From an uncultured bacterium (GTDB lineage: Bacteria > Bacillota > Clostridia > Oscillospirales > Oscillospiraceae): 64,000 bases of DNA. Positions within the stretch are counted from its first letter, which is position 1. Every line of letters begins with the position of its first letter. The stretch covers positions 1 to 64,000 of the forward strand of contig CATKXO010000009.1 in the NCBI GenBank assembly GCA_949840775.1, read 5' to 3'. The notes under the pieces are model-generated. The model saw only the letters and a list, made by a program, of their open reading frames with translations. It was not told the DNA's origin and did not search any database. The position numbers and the translations under genes were made by a program. Positions 1 through 6,455 of this stretch are shown one piece after another.

Positions 1-783
1 CAGGGGAGGGGGCAATTCGGTCTCCGGCTTGAGCATCTGGTAGTAGGTGAAGGGCGGGACGGTGCGGAAAAACGCAAAGACGAATATCAGGAACAGGGAG
101 ACAACCGGGACGGTCCAGGTGGCGGCACTGCGGGCCAGGGAGCGGGGATATCGCCTGCCCTCGTCCAGGGGGATGCCCTGCTTCAGCTGGCAGCGCAGCT
201 GCCAGATCTTCCAGGTGCGCCACAGGTAGGCGGCGAAGACCGCTACCGCCCAGGGGGCCAGCAGGATATTGAGCATCTCCAGCCAGGGGACTACCACCAG
301 GGAACAGCGGATCTCGGACAGTATCTGCGAGCCATTTTTGGCGACGGCAAAGGGGAAGGCGAGGTAATCGAAGACCCGCAGGGGGACAAAGAGCAGGAAA
401 ACAGGCAGCCGCCGCTTGAACATCCGGTCGAAGACCAGGCTCTGGGTCTCCGGGTCGGTGTGCAGGTCGGGGGCGGAGGCGTCCCGGCAGCGGTAGATGT
501 AGTAGTATTTGGAGATGAAATCCACATACTCCCAGCCCTCCTGGGCGTAAGCCTCATTTTTTTCGTAGTCCAGGGAGCGGTCCCAGTAGGTCATGGGCTC
601 CAGCCGGTAGCGGACGCCGGGCTCCGGGTCCGCCACTCGGAAGATGGCGCTGCGTACGCCGAAGCTGTCCAGAATCAGCCCCTGGGCGGACAGCTCTTCA
701 AACCAGAGCTCAATGCCGTGAATGTCGTAGAGCTGGACGGGCAGGAATTTCCGTACCAGCTTGTCGCCGTTGGCGTTATACAT
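1..783 (-). CDS. DUF2812 domain membrane protein (3' end outside window)
   Basis: The minus-strand frame stays open from an ATG at 783 to the window edge (261 codons, no stop), so the gene is partial. The N-terminal ~100 residues are a soluble domain rich in aromatic and acidic residues (WDRSLDYEKNEAYAQEGWE), typical of DUF2812. Three hydrophobic membrane segments follow, at about residues 127-140, 164-185 and 222-245. A good RBS (AGGAGAG) lies 6 nt before the ATG. It sits 15 bp after a PadR regulator gene; PadR-DUF2812 pairs are common in Firmicutes, where the membrane protein is thought to be the regulated target. Biochemical function is unknown. The family call is from composition and context. 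Confidence 0.8.
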   Translation of the reverse strand, partial: MYNANGDKLVRKFLPVQLYDIHGIELWFEELSAQGLILDSFGVRSAIFRVADPEPGVRYRLEPMTYWDRSLDYEKNEAYAQEGWEYVDFISKYYYIYRCRDASAPDLHTDPETQSLVFDRMFKRRLPVFLLFVPLRVFDYLAFPFAVAKNGSQILSEIRCSLVVVPWLEMLNILLAPWAVAVFAAYLWRTWKIWQLRCQLKQGIPLDEGRRYPRSLARSAATWTVPVVSLFLIFVFAFFRTVPPFTYYQMLKPETELPPPL

Positions 784-798
784 GTCGTCTCTCCTTTC

Positions 799-1128
799 TC
801 AATCCCGGGGGCGTCCCCGGTCCAGTGCTTCCAGGCCGTCGTCCAGCCGGGCGCGAAGGCGGTCCAGCTCCTCCTGAAAAGCCTCCCGGCCCTTTTCCGT
901 GATCTGATAGGTCCGTTTGCGGCCCTCCACCGCCGTCTCGGCGATGAGGCCCTCGTCCTGGAACTTGGCCAGCAGGGTGTACAGCGTCCCCGGTCCCAGG
1001 TTCACCCGGCCCGCCGTTTTGTGCGCCACAAATTCGGTGATCTCGGTGCCGCACATCTCCCGGCCCAGGAAGGACATGAGCACATAGTACATGGGTTCGG
1101 TAAGCGGACCCTTTTCCCGTCCCGCCAT
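799..1128 (-). CDS. PadR family transcriptional regulator
   Basis: A 109-aa winged-helix repressor. Residues about 8-85 form the PadR domain (GTEITEFVAHKTAGRV, then LGPGTLYTLLAKFQDEGLI, then RKRTYQITEKGREAF), followed by a short helical C-terminus for dimerisation. An upstream in-frame ATG at 1215 exists, but the start at 1128 is preferred: it has a strong RBS (GAGAGGAGG) about 8 nt upstream and gives the usual family length. The promoter-proximal palindrome at 1158-1178 is the probable operator. It is co-transcribed with the DUF2812 gene downstream. The inducer cannot be told from sequence. Confidence 0.9.
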   Translation of the reverse strand: MAGREKGPLTEPMYYVLMSFLGREMCGTEITEFVAHKTAGRVNLGPGTLYTLLAKFQDEGLIAETAVEGRKRTYQITEKGREAFQEELDRLRARLDDGLEALDRGRPRD

Positions 1129-1157
1129 GAGGCAGCCTCCTCTCTTGTATCGGTTTC

Positions 1158-1178
1158 TAATATCGTCTGACGATATTA
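1158..1178. promoter_or_regulatory. Palindromic operator, probably for PadR
   Basis: A perfect inverted repeat with 9-bp arms (TAATATCGT and ACGATATTA) around CTG lies 29 bp upstream of the padR start. PadR proteins often autoregulate from AT-rich dyads in this position. Binding is inferred. Confidence 0.6.
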
Positions 1179-1240
1179 TAGCACGATGCAACAGGGCAGT
1201 CAAGAGGGGGGACAAAATTCCTCCCCAATCCCCAGCAAAA

Positions 1241-1275
1241 TTGTGACCGCTTTCTCCCGGCCAGGCTCCTATAAT
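1241..1275 (+). promoter_or_regulatory. spoIIG promoter with unusually long spacer
   Basis: A TATAAT at 1270-1275 ends 29 bp before the spoIIGA start. The best -35 (TTGTGA, 1241-1246) is 23 bp away, not 17. In Bacillus subtilis spoIIG the sigma-A promoter also has an extended spacer (22 bp) and needs Spo0A. No clear 0A box was seen, so the parallel is suggestive only. Confidence 0.4.
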
Positions 1276-1304
1276 AGGACGTGCCGAAGGGGGAGGGGAG
1301 TGCC

Positions 1305-2180
1305 GTGACCGTCATCTATGTGGATACGCTGTTCCTCCTCAACGCCCTGGTGGACTATCTGCTCCTGCTGGCGGCGGCCCGGCTGGCGGGGGAGCCCCTG
1401 CGCCGGTGGCGCTTCGCCCTGGGAGCTGCCCTGGGGGGAGGGTATGCGGTAGCTATCTTCCTGCCGGGGCTGTCTTTCCTGGCCCACCCGCTGTGCCGGC
1501 TGGCCTCCGCCGCCCTGATGCTGATGGTGTCCTACGGGGGGAGCCGCCGCCTGCTGCGGCAGGGGGTGCTGTTTGTGGCCCTCACCTGCGCCTTTGGGGG
1601 CGGGGTGGTGGCCATCGGCCTGCTGGGGGGGACGGGGCTGTCCCTGGGCAACGGGGTATTCTATTCCGCCCTGGATTTGAAGGTACTGCTGCTGTCGGCG
1701 GCGGTGTGCTACTGGGTGCTCACTGTAGTGTTTCAGCGGCTGGCAAAACACAACAGGGCTGGCGGGGAGTTAGTTGACATAAAATTATCGCTGGAGGGGC
1801 GTACCCTCAACCTCACCGCCCTGGTGGACACGGGCAACACCCTCACCGACCCGGTGACCGGCCGTCCAGCGGTGGTGGCGGAGGGGGAGCGGGCCGGGCC
1901 CCTGTTCCCGGCGGATTGCCGTCCCACCCCCGCCGACCTGCGGGACCCGGCCGCCGCCCTGCCCCGGCTGGGGACAGGGGCGTGGCGGTCCCGGTTCCGT
2001 CTGCTGCCCTACCGCAGCGTGGGGGTGGACCGGGGACTGCTGCTGGCTGTCCGGGTGGACGGCCTGGAGGCGGGCGGACAGAAAAAAGGTCCGGTGCTGG
2101 TGGCCCTGTCCCCCACCCCTGTCTCCGACGGGGGCGGCTATCAGGCGCTGGTCGGGGCGATCAATGAAAGAGGTGTTTAA
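1305..2180 (+). CDS. spoIIGA: Sigma-E processing peptidase SpoIIGA
   Basis: Membrane-embedded aspartic protease that removes the pro-sequence of sigma-E in the mother cell during sporulation. The 291-aa protein has five hydrophobic N-terminal segments (about residues 3-145) and a cytoplasmic protease domain with the catalytic motif [12 protein letters not shown] (D175-T-G). The start is taken as GTG 1305, giving [10 protein letters not shown], the usual family N-terminus, with a GGGGGAGGGG RBS just upstream; an in-frame GTG at 1281 would sit before that RBS. It overlaps sigE by 17 bp, the classic gene pair. SpoIIGA normally works as a dimer and is triggered by SpoIIR from the forespore. Confidence 0.93.
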   Translation: MTVIYVDTLFLLNALVDYLLLLAAARLAGEPLRRWRFALGAALGGGYAVAIFLPGLSFLAHPLCRLASAALMLMVSYGGSRRLLRQGVLFVALTCAFGGGVVAIGLLGGTGLSLGNGVFYSALDLKVLLLSAAVCYWVLTVVFQRLAKHNRAGGELVDIKLSLEGRTLNLTALVDTGNTLTDPVTGRPAVVAEGERAGPLFPADCRPTPADLRDPAAALPRLGTGAWRSRFRLLPYRSVGVDRGLLLAVRVDGLEAGGQKKGPVLVALSPTPVSDGGGYQALVGAINERGV

Positions 2181-2904
2181 ATTGCGCAAGATTTACATAA
2201 AATTGAAGGAGCGCCTGTCGACGCTCCTGACTGAGCTGGGCTTGGTCCTGCCGGGCAAGATCATGTACATCGGCGGCAGCGATACCCTGCCCGCCCCCCT
2301 GAAACGGGAGGAGGAGGCTGCCCTCATCGCCCGGCTGGGGGAGGGGGACACCGAGGCCCGAAACCAGCTCATTGAGCACAACCTGCGGCTGGTGGCCTAC
2401 ATCGCCCGGAGGTTTGAGAATACCGGCATCTATATCGAGGACCTGATTTCCATCGGCACTATCGGGCTGATCAAAGCGGTGGGGACCTACCAGCCGGAGA
2501 AGGCCATCAAGCTGGCCACCTACGCCAGCCGGTGTATCGAGAACGAAATCCTCATGTATTTGAGGAAGACCGCCAATCAGAAGACGGAGCTGTCCTTTGA
2601 CGAGCCGCTGAATACCGACTGGGACGGCAACGAGCTGCTGCTGTCCGACATCCTGGGCACCGACGAGGACCTGGTGGTCCAGCCCCTGGAGGCCGACGTG
2701 GACCGGCAGCTCCTCCACCAGGCCATGGAGCGGCTGGACGGCCGGGAGCGGCACATCATCACCCTCCGCTTTGGCCTGGACGGGCGGCGGGAGTGTACCC
2801 AGAAGGAGGTGGCCGACCAGCTGGGCATCTCCCAGTCCTATATCTCCCGGCTGGAGAAGCGGATTATCGCCCGGCTGAAAAAGGAGATCGTGAAGATGAT
2901 GTGA
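2164..2904 (+). CDS. sigE: RNA polymerase sporulation sigma factor SigE
   Basis: Mother-cell-specific sigma factor of early sporulation, made as inactive pro-sigma-E. Of 246 residues, the first ~28 form the basic/hydrophobic pro-sequence cleaved by SpoIIGA. Region 2 ([50 protein letters not shown]) and region 4 ([33 protein letters not shown]) are complete. The ATG at 2164 lies inside spoIIGA; a TTG at 2182 has a better-placed GAGGTG (2170-2175) and could be the real start, shortening the pro-sequence by six residues. sigG, which often follows sigE, is not present. Confidence 0.95.
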   Translation: MKEVFKLRKIYIKLKERLSTLLTELGLVLPGKIMYIGGSDTLPAPLKREEEAALIARLGEGDTEARNQLIEHNLRLVAYIARRFENTGIYIEDLISIGTIGLIKAVGTYQPEKAIKLATYASRCIENEILMYLRKTANQKTELSFDEPLNTDWDGNELLLSDILGTDEDLVVQPLEADVDRQLLHQAMERLDGRERHIITLRFGLDGRRECTQKEVADQLGISQSYISRLEKRIIARLKKEIVKMM

Positions 2905-2908
2905 AAAG

Positions 2909-2931
2909 GGGCCCCCTCGGCGAGGGGGCCC
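2909..2931. terminator. Hairpin between sigE and the 51-aa protein gene
   Basis: A 10-bp GC stem (GGGCCCCCTC with GAGGGGGCCC, loop GGC). There is no T-run on the plus side; on the minus side CTTTTCAC follows, so it probably ends the converging minus-strand transcript and may also slow the plus one. Confidence 0.6.
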
Positions 2932-2941
2932 GGCGTGAGTC

Positions 2942-3097
2942 TTACAGCTTTCGGCACAGGAGTTCAAATGTGCTCCCGTCTGTGGTGTTGACGGTGAACA
3001 GGCCACGCCTGTCATCCGTCACAATGTCAGCGATGTTCAGGTCATCACTGTCATTCAGCAGATCGAAAAGCTTATCTTTAAAATAATTGAGATCCAT
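2942..3097 (-). CDS. Conserved 51-aa acidic protein (copy 1 of 2)
   Basis: Small protein beginning MDLNYFKDKLFDLLND and ending FELLCRKL; no catalytic motif or membrane segment. The start is fixed by a strong RBS (GGAGGTGA) 5 nt before ATG 3097; an upstream in-frame ATG at 3157 overlaps the promoter. A paralogue at 57306-57461 has the same length and about two thirds identity (34 of 51 by my count). Both copies are divergent from, and next to, an XRE-family regulator gene. Its promoter (3146-3174) overlaps the palindrome at 3172-3190, so repression by the neighbouring XRE protein is likely. Function unknown. Confidence 0.8.
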   Translation of the reverse strand: MDLNYFKDKLFDLLNDSDDLNIADIVTDDRRGLFTVNTTDGSTFELLCRKL

Positions 3098-3145
3098 TTC
3101 CGTCACCTCCTTCTCTGTCTGTGTTGGTGTCAGTAACGTGTGGAG

Positions 3146-3174
3146 ATAATAACACACAGAATGACCTCTGTAAA
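3146..3174 (-). promoter_or_regulatory. Promoter of the 51-aa protein gene
   Basis: Minus-strand TTTACA (3174-3169), 17-bp spacer, TATTAT (3151-3146). The -35 box overlaps the first three bases of the adjacent palindrome. Confidence 0.7.
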
Positions 3175-3190
3175 CGTCGTTACGACGTTT
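3172..3190. promoter_or_regulatory. 19-bp palindromic operator
   Basis: AAACGTCGTTACGACGTTT is a perfect dyad with 9-bp arms around one base. It overlaps the -35 of the minus-strand gene and lies 57 bp before the XRE gene. It is a probable binding site of that XRE protein. Confidence 0.7.
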
Positions 3191-3246
3191 TCGGCATGTT
3201 TAACTAAGGCCCATTCACCTCTAAACTATTGGTGAGGTGATCATGA

Positions 3247-3474
3247 ATGAAAGAAGAGTATCGCGAGCAGTATCGGAAGTTCGGTTTGAATGTGGTTTAC
3301 TATAGAAAAAGTCTGCGGGCAACTCAACTTCAGCTTGCAGAAATGCTGGATATCGAAAGGAGCCACATCAGCGCCATTGAACTGGGCAACGTGGGCGTGT
3401 CTATGGACCTGATCTTCAAAATGTGTGAGGTGTTCAAGATCAAGCCCAAGGAGCTGTTCGATTTCAGAGACTGA
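3247..3474 (+). CDS. XRE family transcriptional regulator
   Basis: A 75-aa single-domain Cro/CI helix-turn-helix protein. The HTH spans about residues 12-66 (LNVVYYRKSLRATQLQLAE, then IERSHISAIELGN), with the usual hydrophobic end KPKELFDF. ATG 3247 has a GGTGAGGTG RBS; an ATG four bases earlier is out of frame. It is divergent from the 51-aa protein gene across an intergenic region holding a 19-bp palindrome, and is followed at once by its own terminator. It most likely represses both genes. Confidence 0.88.
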   Translation: MKEEYREQYRKFGLNVVYYRKSLRATQLQLAEMLDIERSHISAIELGNVGVSMDLIFKMCEVFKIKPKELFDFRD

Positions 3475-3475
3475 G

Positions 3476-3501
3476 GACTGGGATCACCCCAGTCTTTTTT
3501 T
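3476..3501 (+). terminator. Rho-independent terminator of XRE gene
   Basis: Stem GACTGGG/CCCAGTC (7 bp, loop ATCAC) followed by seven T. The stem begins at the stop codon. Confidence 0.9.
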
Positions 3502-3516
3502 ACCTGCGGGTTTAGA

Positions 3517-3545
3517 TTGACCACGGGGTGGGCGGATGGTATAAT
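3517..3545 (+). promoter_or_regulatory. Sigma-A promoter of Uma2-rex-SLH operon
   Basis: TTGACC, 17-bp spacer, TATAAT, 42 bp before the Uma2 start. Confidence 0.8.
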
Positions 3546-3587
3546 AGAGGCAGAAAGTTTTAGCGGAAATGAGAAAGGAGCGGCATC

Positions 3588-4163
3588 ATGAACAGCAATC
3601 TGGCCTATCAGGAGAAAGTGCGGGAGGAGCTGATTGGCGGTAAGGTGGTTGCCATGTCTCCCCGGCCAATGTACAACCATAATCATGTGGCCTTCAATAT
3701 AGCGGTTATTTTTAACCACTATCTGCGGGGGAAGCGCTGTACTGCGATCCCGGATGGCACCGACCTCTATCTGACGGAGGGGGACCGCTTTGTCCCCGAC
3801 ATGATGGTGGTCTGCGACCGGGAAAAAATTCAGGAGGACGGCGTCCACGGTGCGCCGGACCTGGTGGTGGAGGTGCTGTCTCCCAGCACCGCGAAGCGGG
3901 ACAGGGTTGACAAGAAGGCGGTGTATGAGCGGTGCGGCGTCCGGGAGTACTGGCTTGTGGACCCCAAAAACCGGACCATCGAGCAGTATCTTCTGCGGGA
4001 TGGAAAGCTGGAGCTGCACACCGTACATGCCTCCTATACGGATTTTGAGCTGGAGCGGATGTCTGAAAAGGAGAAGGCAGAGATCATTACCCACTTCAAA
4101 TGCAGCCTGTACGACGACTTCGACATCTCCCTGGACGAAATTTTCAGCGGACTGCTGTCCTGA
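3588..4163 (+). CDS. Uma2 family endonuclease (DUF820)
   Basis: A 191-aa protein of the Uma2/DUF820 family, a PD-(D/E)XK-fold nuclease-like group. Visible motifs: FVPDMMVV (active-site Asp), APDLVVEVLSPST (Glu) and KKAVYERCGVREYWLVDP (Lys). All three core residues are present, so the fold looks intact. Start ATG 3588 follows AGAAAGGAGCGGC. It is first in an operon with rex 14 bp downstream. The biological role of Uma2 proteins is poorly understood; in cyanobacteria they are abundant, and nuclease activity is inferred from the fold. Confidence 0.85.
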   Translation: MNSNLAYQEKVREELIGGKVVAMSPRPMYNHNHVAFNIAVIFNHYLRGKRCTAIPDGTDLYLTEGDRFVPDMMVVCDREKIQEDGVHGAPDLVVEVLSPSTAKRDRVDKKAVYERCGVREYWLVDPKNRTIEQYLLRDGKLELHTVHASYTDFELERMSEKEKAEIITHFKCSLYDDFDISLDEIFSGLLS

Positions 4164-4177
4164 GGCTGAGCAGCCTG

Positions 4178-4831
4178 ATGAAACGAAACACAAAGGTGTC
4201 CACTGCGGTCATCCGCCGCCTGCCCCGGTATTACCGGCAGCTTTCCGAGCTCCAGGCGGCCGGGGTGGTGCGCATCTCCTCCAGCGCCCTGGGCAGGTCC
4301 ATGGGGCTGACGGCCTCTCAGATCCGCCAGGACCTGTTCTGCTTCGGGGAATTTGGCCAGCAGGGCTACGGCTACAAGGTGGACCTGCTGAAGGAGGAGA
4401 TCGGCGAAATTCTGGGTATCAGCCAGGGCCACACCCTGATTGTGGTGGGCACCGGCAACCTGGGCCGGGCGATTATCCGGAATTTCCGCTTTTCTGCCAA
4501 CGGTTTCCGGCTGCTGGCCGCTTTCGACGTGGACCCGGCGGTGGTTGGAACAGAGATTGCCGGGATTCCCGTCCGGCACGCCGGCGGATTGGAGGATTTC
4601 GTCGCCGCCCACAGCGTGGACGTGGGCCTGCTGACCGTACCCATTGCCGCCGCCCAGCAGATGGGGGACCGGCTGATGGCCGCCGGCGTGCGGGGCATCT
4701 GGAATTTTACCAACTATGAGCTTACCTGTACCCGGCAGGATGTGGTGGTGGAATCGGTCCACTTTTCCGACAGCCTGCTTACCCTGAGCTATCTCATCTC
4801 CCAGCGGGAGGATATGGAGGGAAACCAATGA
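4178..4831 (+). CDS. rex: Redox-sensing transcriptional repressor Rex
   Basis: NADH/NAD+ sensor that represses fermentation and electron-transport genes and leaves DNA when NADH rises. The 217-aa protein has an N-terminal winged helix (about residues 8-75: AVIRRLPRYYR, ISSSALGRSMGLTASQIRQDL) and a Rossmann domain with VGTGNLGRAI (91-96 = GxGxxG). ATG 4178 gives the standard Rex N-terminus MKRNTKVSTAV; the frame is open 26 codons further upstream, but into the end of the Uma2 gene. Its stop overlaps the next gene (ATGA). Targets could include the rnf operon 1.6 kb downstream, but I saw no clear TTGTTAA-type Rex box there. Confidence 0.95.
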   Translation: MKRNTKVSTAVIRRLPRYYRQLSELQAAGVVRISSSALGRSMGLTASQIRQDLFCFGEFGQQGYGYKVDLLKEEIGEILGISQGHTLIVVGTGNLGRAIIRNFRFSANGFRLLAAFDVDPAVVGTEIAGIPVRHAGGLEDFVAAHSVDVGLLTVPIAAAQQMGDRLMAAGVRGIWNFTNYELTCTRQDVVVESVHFSDSLLTLSYLISQREDMEGNQ

Positions 4832-5907
4832 AAAAGCACCTGCGCCCCCTGGGGCTGATTCTGGCCTTTCTGCTGCTGACGGCGGGAGCCTATGCCGCCG
4901 TTTCCGGGGACAGTATCATCTCCCTGAGCTATCTCCAAAACACCTTTTTCCCACAGGCCGTCCAGACGGGGGAGGAGACGGCCAATAAGGCCCTCCAGGA
5001 GACCTATGACAGCGCCAAAAAGCAGCTGGACGCCGCTCAGGGCGGCGGCGGGAGCGCCGGCCTCTACAGCGGCACCCTCCAGCGCCAGGAGTGGCCTGAC
5101 GGCCAGATTGTCACCCTGTCCACCGGGGCGGGCTTCCTCATGCTGGAGGGTTCCGCCAATGTGGTCCACACCGGGGCGGTGGTGGATGTCACCGCCGGGG
5201 CAGAGGTCCCCTCCGGCTCGCTGCTGGTCCGGAACCACCGCTATCTCGTGGGGGAGAATACCGACGCCGCAGTGACCGTCCGCTCTGGCCAGGCGGCCAT
5301 CGGCTTTCAGGGCAGCTATACCCTCACGGCGGGGAAGTCGGAGCACACTCCCTTCTACGACGTGAGCCAGAGCGACTGGTTCTACGCCCCCGTGGGCTAC
5401 GCCTATGAGAAAGGGCTGTTCTCCGGCATGGACGCCGGCCACTTTGTCCCCGGCGCCTCCATGAACCGGGCCATGCTCATGTCGGTGCTCCACCGGCTGG
5501 CCGGCACTCCCGGCACCGCCAGCCAAATTGCCTTCAACGATGTGCCTGGTAACAGCTGGTATGCCCAGGCCGTCCTGTGGGGGGCCTCTCAGGGCATCAC
5601 CTCGGGCACCGGGAACGGCAATTTTAACCCCGACGGCCTGGTCACCCGGGAGCAGGCCGTGGCCATGATGTACAACTACGCCGTGAAGTATATGGGCCTG
5701 AGCGCCGGGCCGGGGGCCGATCTGTCCCGGTATGCCGACCTGAGCCGCCTGAGCAGCTGGGCCCGGCCCGCTATGGCCTGGGCGGTGGAGGAGGGGATTG
5801 TCAGCGGTGTGGCCAGCGGCTCCGTCCTCACTCTGGAGCCCCAGCGCAGCGCCACCCGGGCGGAGATGGCCACCATGCTCCGGGCTTTCTGCGAAAATAT
5901 TTTGTAG
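4828..5907 (+). CDS. S-layer homology (SLH) domain surface protein
   Basis: A 359-aa exported protein. An N-terminal signal peptide (residues 1-24, KKHLRPLGLILAFLLLTAG) is followed by a ~150-residue region with a short helical part and beta-rich segments, then three SLH repeats: FYDVSQSDWFYAPVGYAYEK, FNDVPGNSWYAQAVLWG and YADLSRLSSWARPAMAWA. SLH domains attach proteins to secondary cell-wall polymers. The start codon overlaps the rex stop (ATGA), so translation is coupled to a cytoplasmic regulator, an odd partner. No terminator is obvious after it. Confidence 0.9.
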   Translation: MKKHLRPLGLILAFLLLTAGAYAAVSGDSIISLSYLQNTFFPQAVQTGEETANKALQETYDSAKKQLDAAQGGGGSAGLYSGTLQRQEWPDGQIVTLSTGAGFLMLEGSANVVHTGAVVDVTAGAEVPSGSLLVRNHRYLVGENTDAAVTVRSGQAAIGFQGSYTLTAGKSEHTPFYDVSQSDWFYAPVGYAYEKGLFSGMDAGHFVPGASMNRAMLMSVLHRLAGTPGTASQIAFNDVPGNSWYAQAVLWGASQGITSGTGNGNFNPDGLVTREQAVAMMYNYAVKYMGLSAGPGADLSRYADLSRLSSWARPAMAWAVEEGIVSGVASGSVLTLEPQRSATRAEMATMLRAFCENIL

Positions 5908-5999
5908 GGATTCGCACCCATTTTCTCCCTGGGCCATATGATAGTATCGAGAGCGGCAAACAGCCCTCTTAATACTTTCATAATCAGGAGGTACTCATC

Positions 6000-6143
6000 A
6001 TGGGGTGCTGCAATAACGGCTGGGGCGGCAACAGCTGCCTGTGGATCATCCTTCTCATCATCATCCTGTTCAGCTGTGGCGGCTGGAGCGGCAATGGCTG
6101 CGGGTGCAACAACTGCGGCTGCAACAACGGCTGTGGCTGCTGA
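6000..6143 (+). CDS. Tiny Gly/Cys/Asn-rich membrane protein (YjcZ-like)
   Basis: A 47-aa ORF with a strong RBS (AGGAGG, 8-9 nt before ATG 6000) and its own strong terminator. The N-terminus is MGCCNNGWGGNS, the middle CLWIILLIIILF is a single membrane helix, and the tail is built of Cys-Gly-Asn repeats (GCGCNNCGCNNGCGC): 10 Cys in 47 residues. The layout resembles the small spore-associated YjcZ/YhfM group, in which Gly/Cys-rich sequence surrounds one hydrophobic stretch. Upstream, CACC (5915) and CATATGATA (5935) separated by 16 bp resemble a sigma-K-type promoter; this is weak evidence for mother-cell expression. Family assignment is tentative, the gene call is firm. Confidence 0.75.
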   Translation: MGCCNNGWGGNSCLWIILLIIILFSCGGWSGNGCGCNNCGCNNGCGC

Positions 6144-6159
6144 GGAGACTGACGGTCCG

Positions 6160-6192
6160 GGCGCGGAGGGGAAATCCCTCCGCGCCTATTTT
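6160..6192 (+). terminator. Rho-independent terminator
   Basis: An 11-bp GC stem (GGCGCGGAGGG / CCCTCCGCGCC, loop GAAAT) followed by TATTTTTA. Confidence 0.92.
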
Positions 6193-6250
6193 TATACTAT
6201 GCTCCGGGAAAAAAATTTGCCGAAAAATAGGACAAGCAAATTAAAAAAAC

Positions 6251-6279
6251 TTGCATTCTCTCCAAGACTGGTGTATCAT
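6251..6279 (+). promoter_or_regulatory. Promoter of the rnf operon
   Basis: TTGCAT, 17-bp spacer, TATCAT. Transcription would start near 6286, leaving a leader of about 170 nt before rnfC. Confidence 0.75.
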
Positions 6280-6285
6280 TGGTGT

Positions 6286-6455
6286 TACGCAGCAAGACCG
6301 ACGGTTTCGGCAAAAAGCAGAGAAAGGAACCGGCGGGTTTTGTCGTGTGTCTGAGAACATCAGACACGGCAGCCGCGGCCCGGAGTTGGAGAGGGCGAAG
6401 CAGAACGCCGGACTGCGGTATCCCAGCAAGAGTTATAGGGAGGTCGAAAACTTAC
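6286..6455 (+). promoter_or_regulatory. Long structured 5' leader of rnf operon
   Basis: About 170 nt without a convincing gene. It contains a perfect hairpin at 6347-6367 (GTGTCTGA / TCAGACAC, loop GAACA) and GC-rich segments able to pair further. No T-run follows, so it is not a simple terminator. I do not recognise a known riboswitch class. The rnfC RBS (TAGGGAGG) is at 6436-6443. Confidence 0.4.

Noticed and set aside
460..1170. 236-codon plus-strand ORF opposite the DUF2812/padR genes
   Set aside because: It is antisense to two genes with recognisable families and RBSs; its sequence is typical of GC-rich shadow frames.
3588..4163. Defence-system nuclease
   Set aside because: Uma2 proteins share the nuclease fold, but the gene sits in a rex operon with no other defence genes around.
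6286..6455. FMN (RFN) or THF riboswitch before rnfC
   Set aside because: Neither conserved core could be matched by eye.
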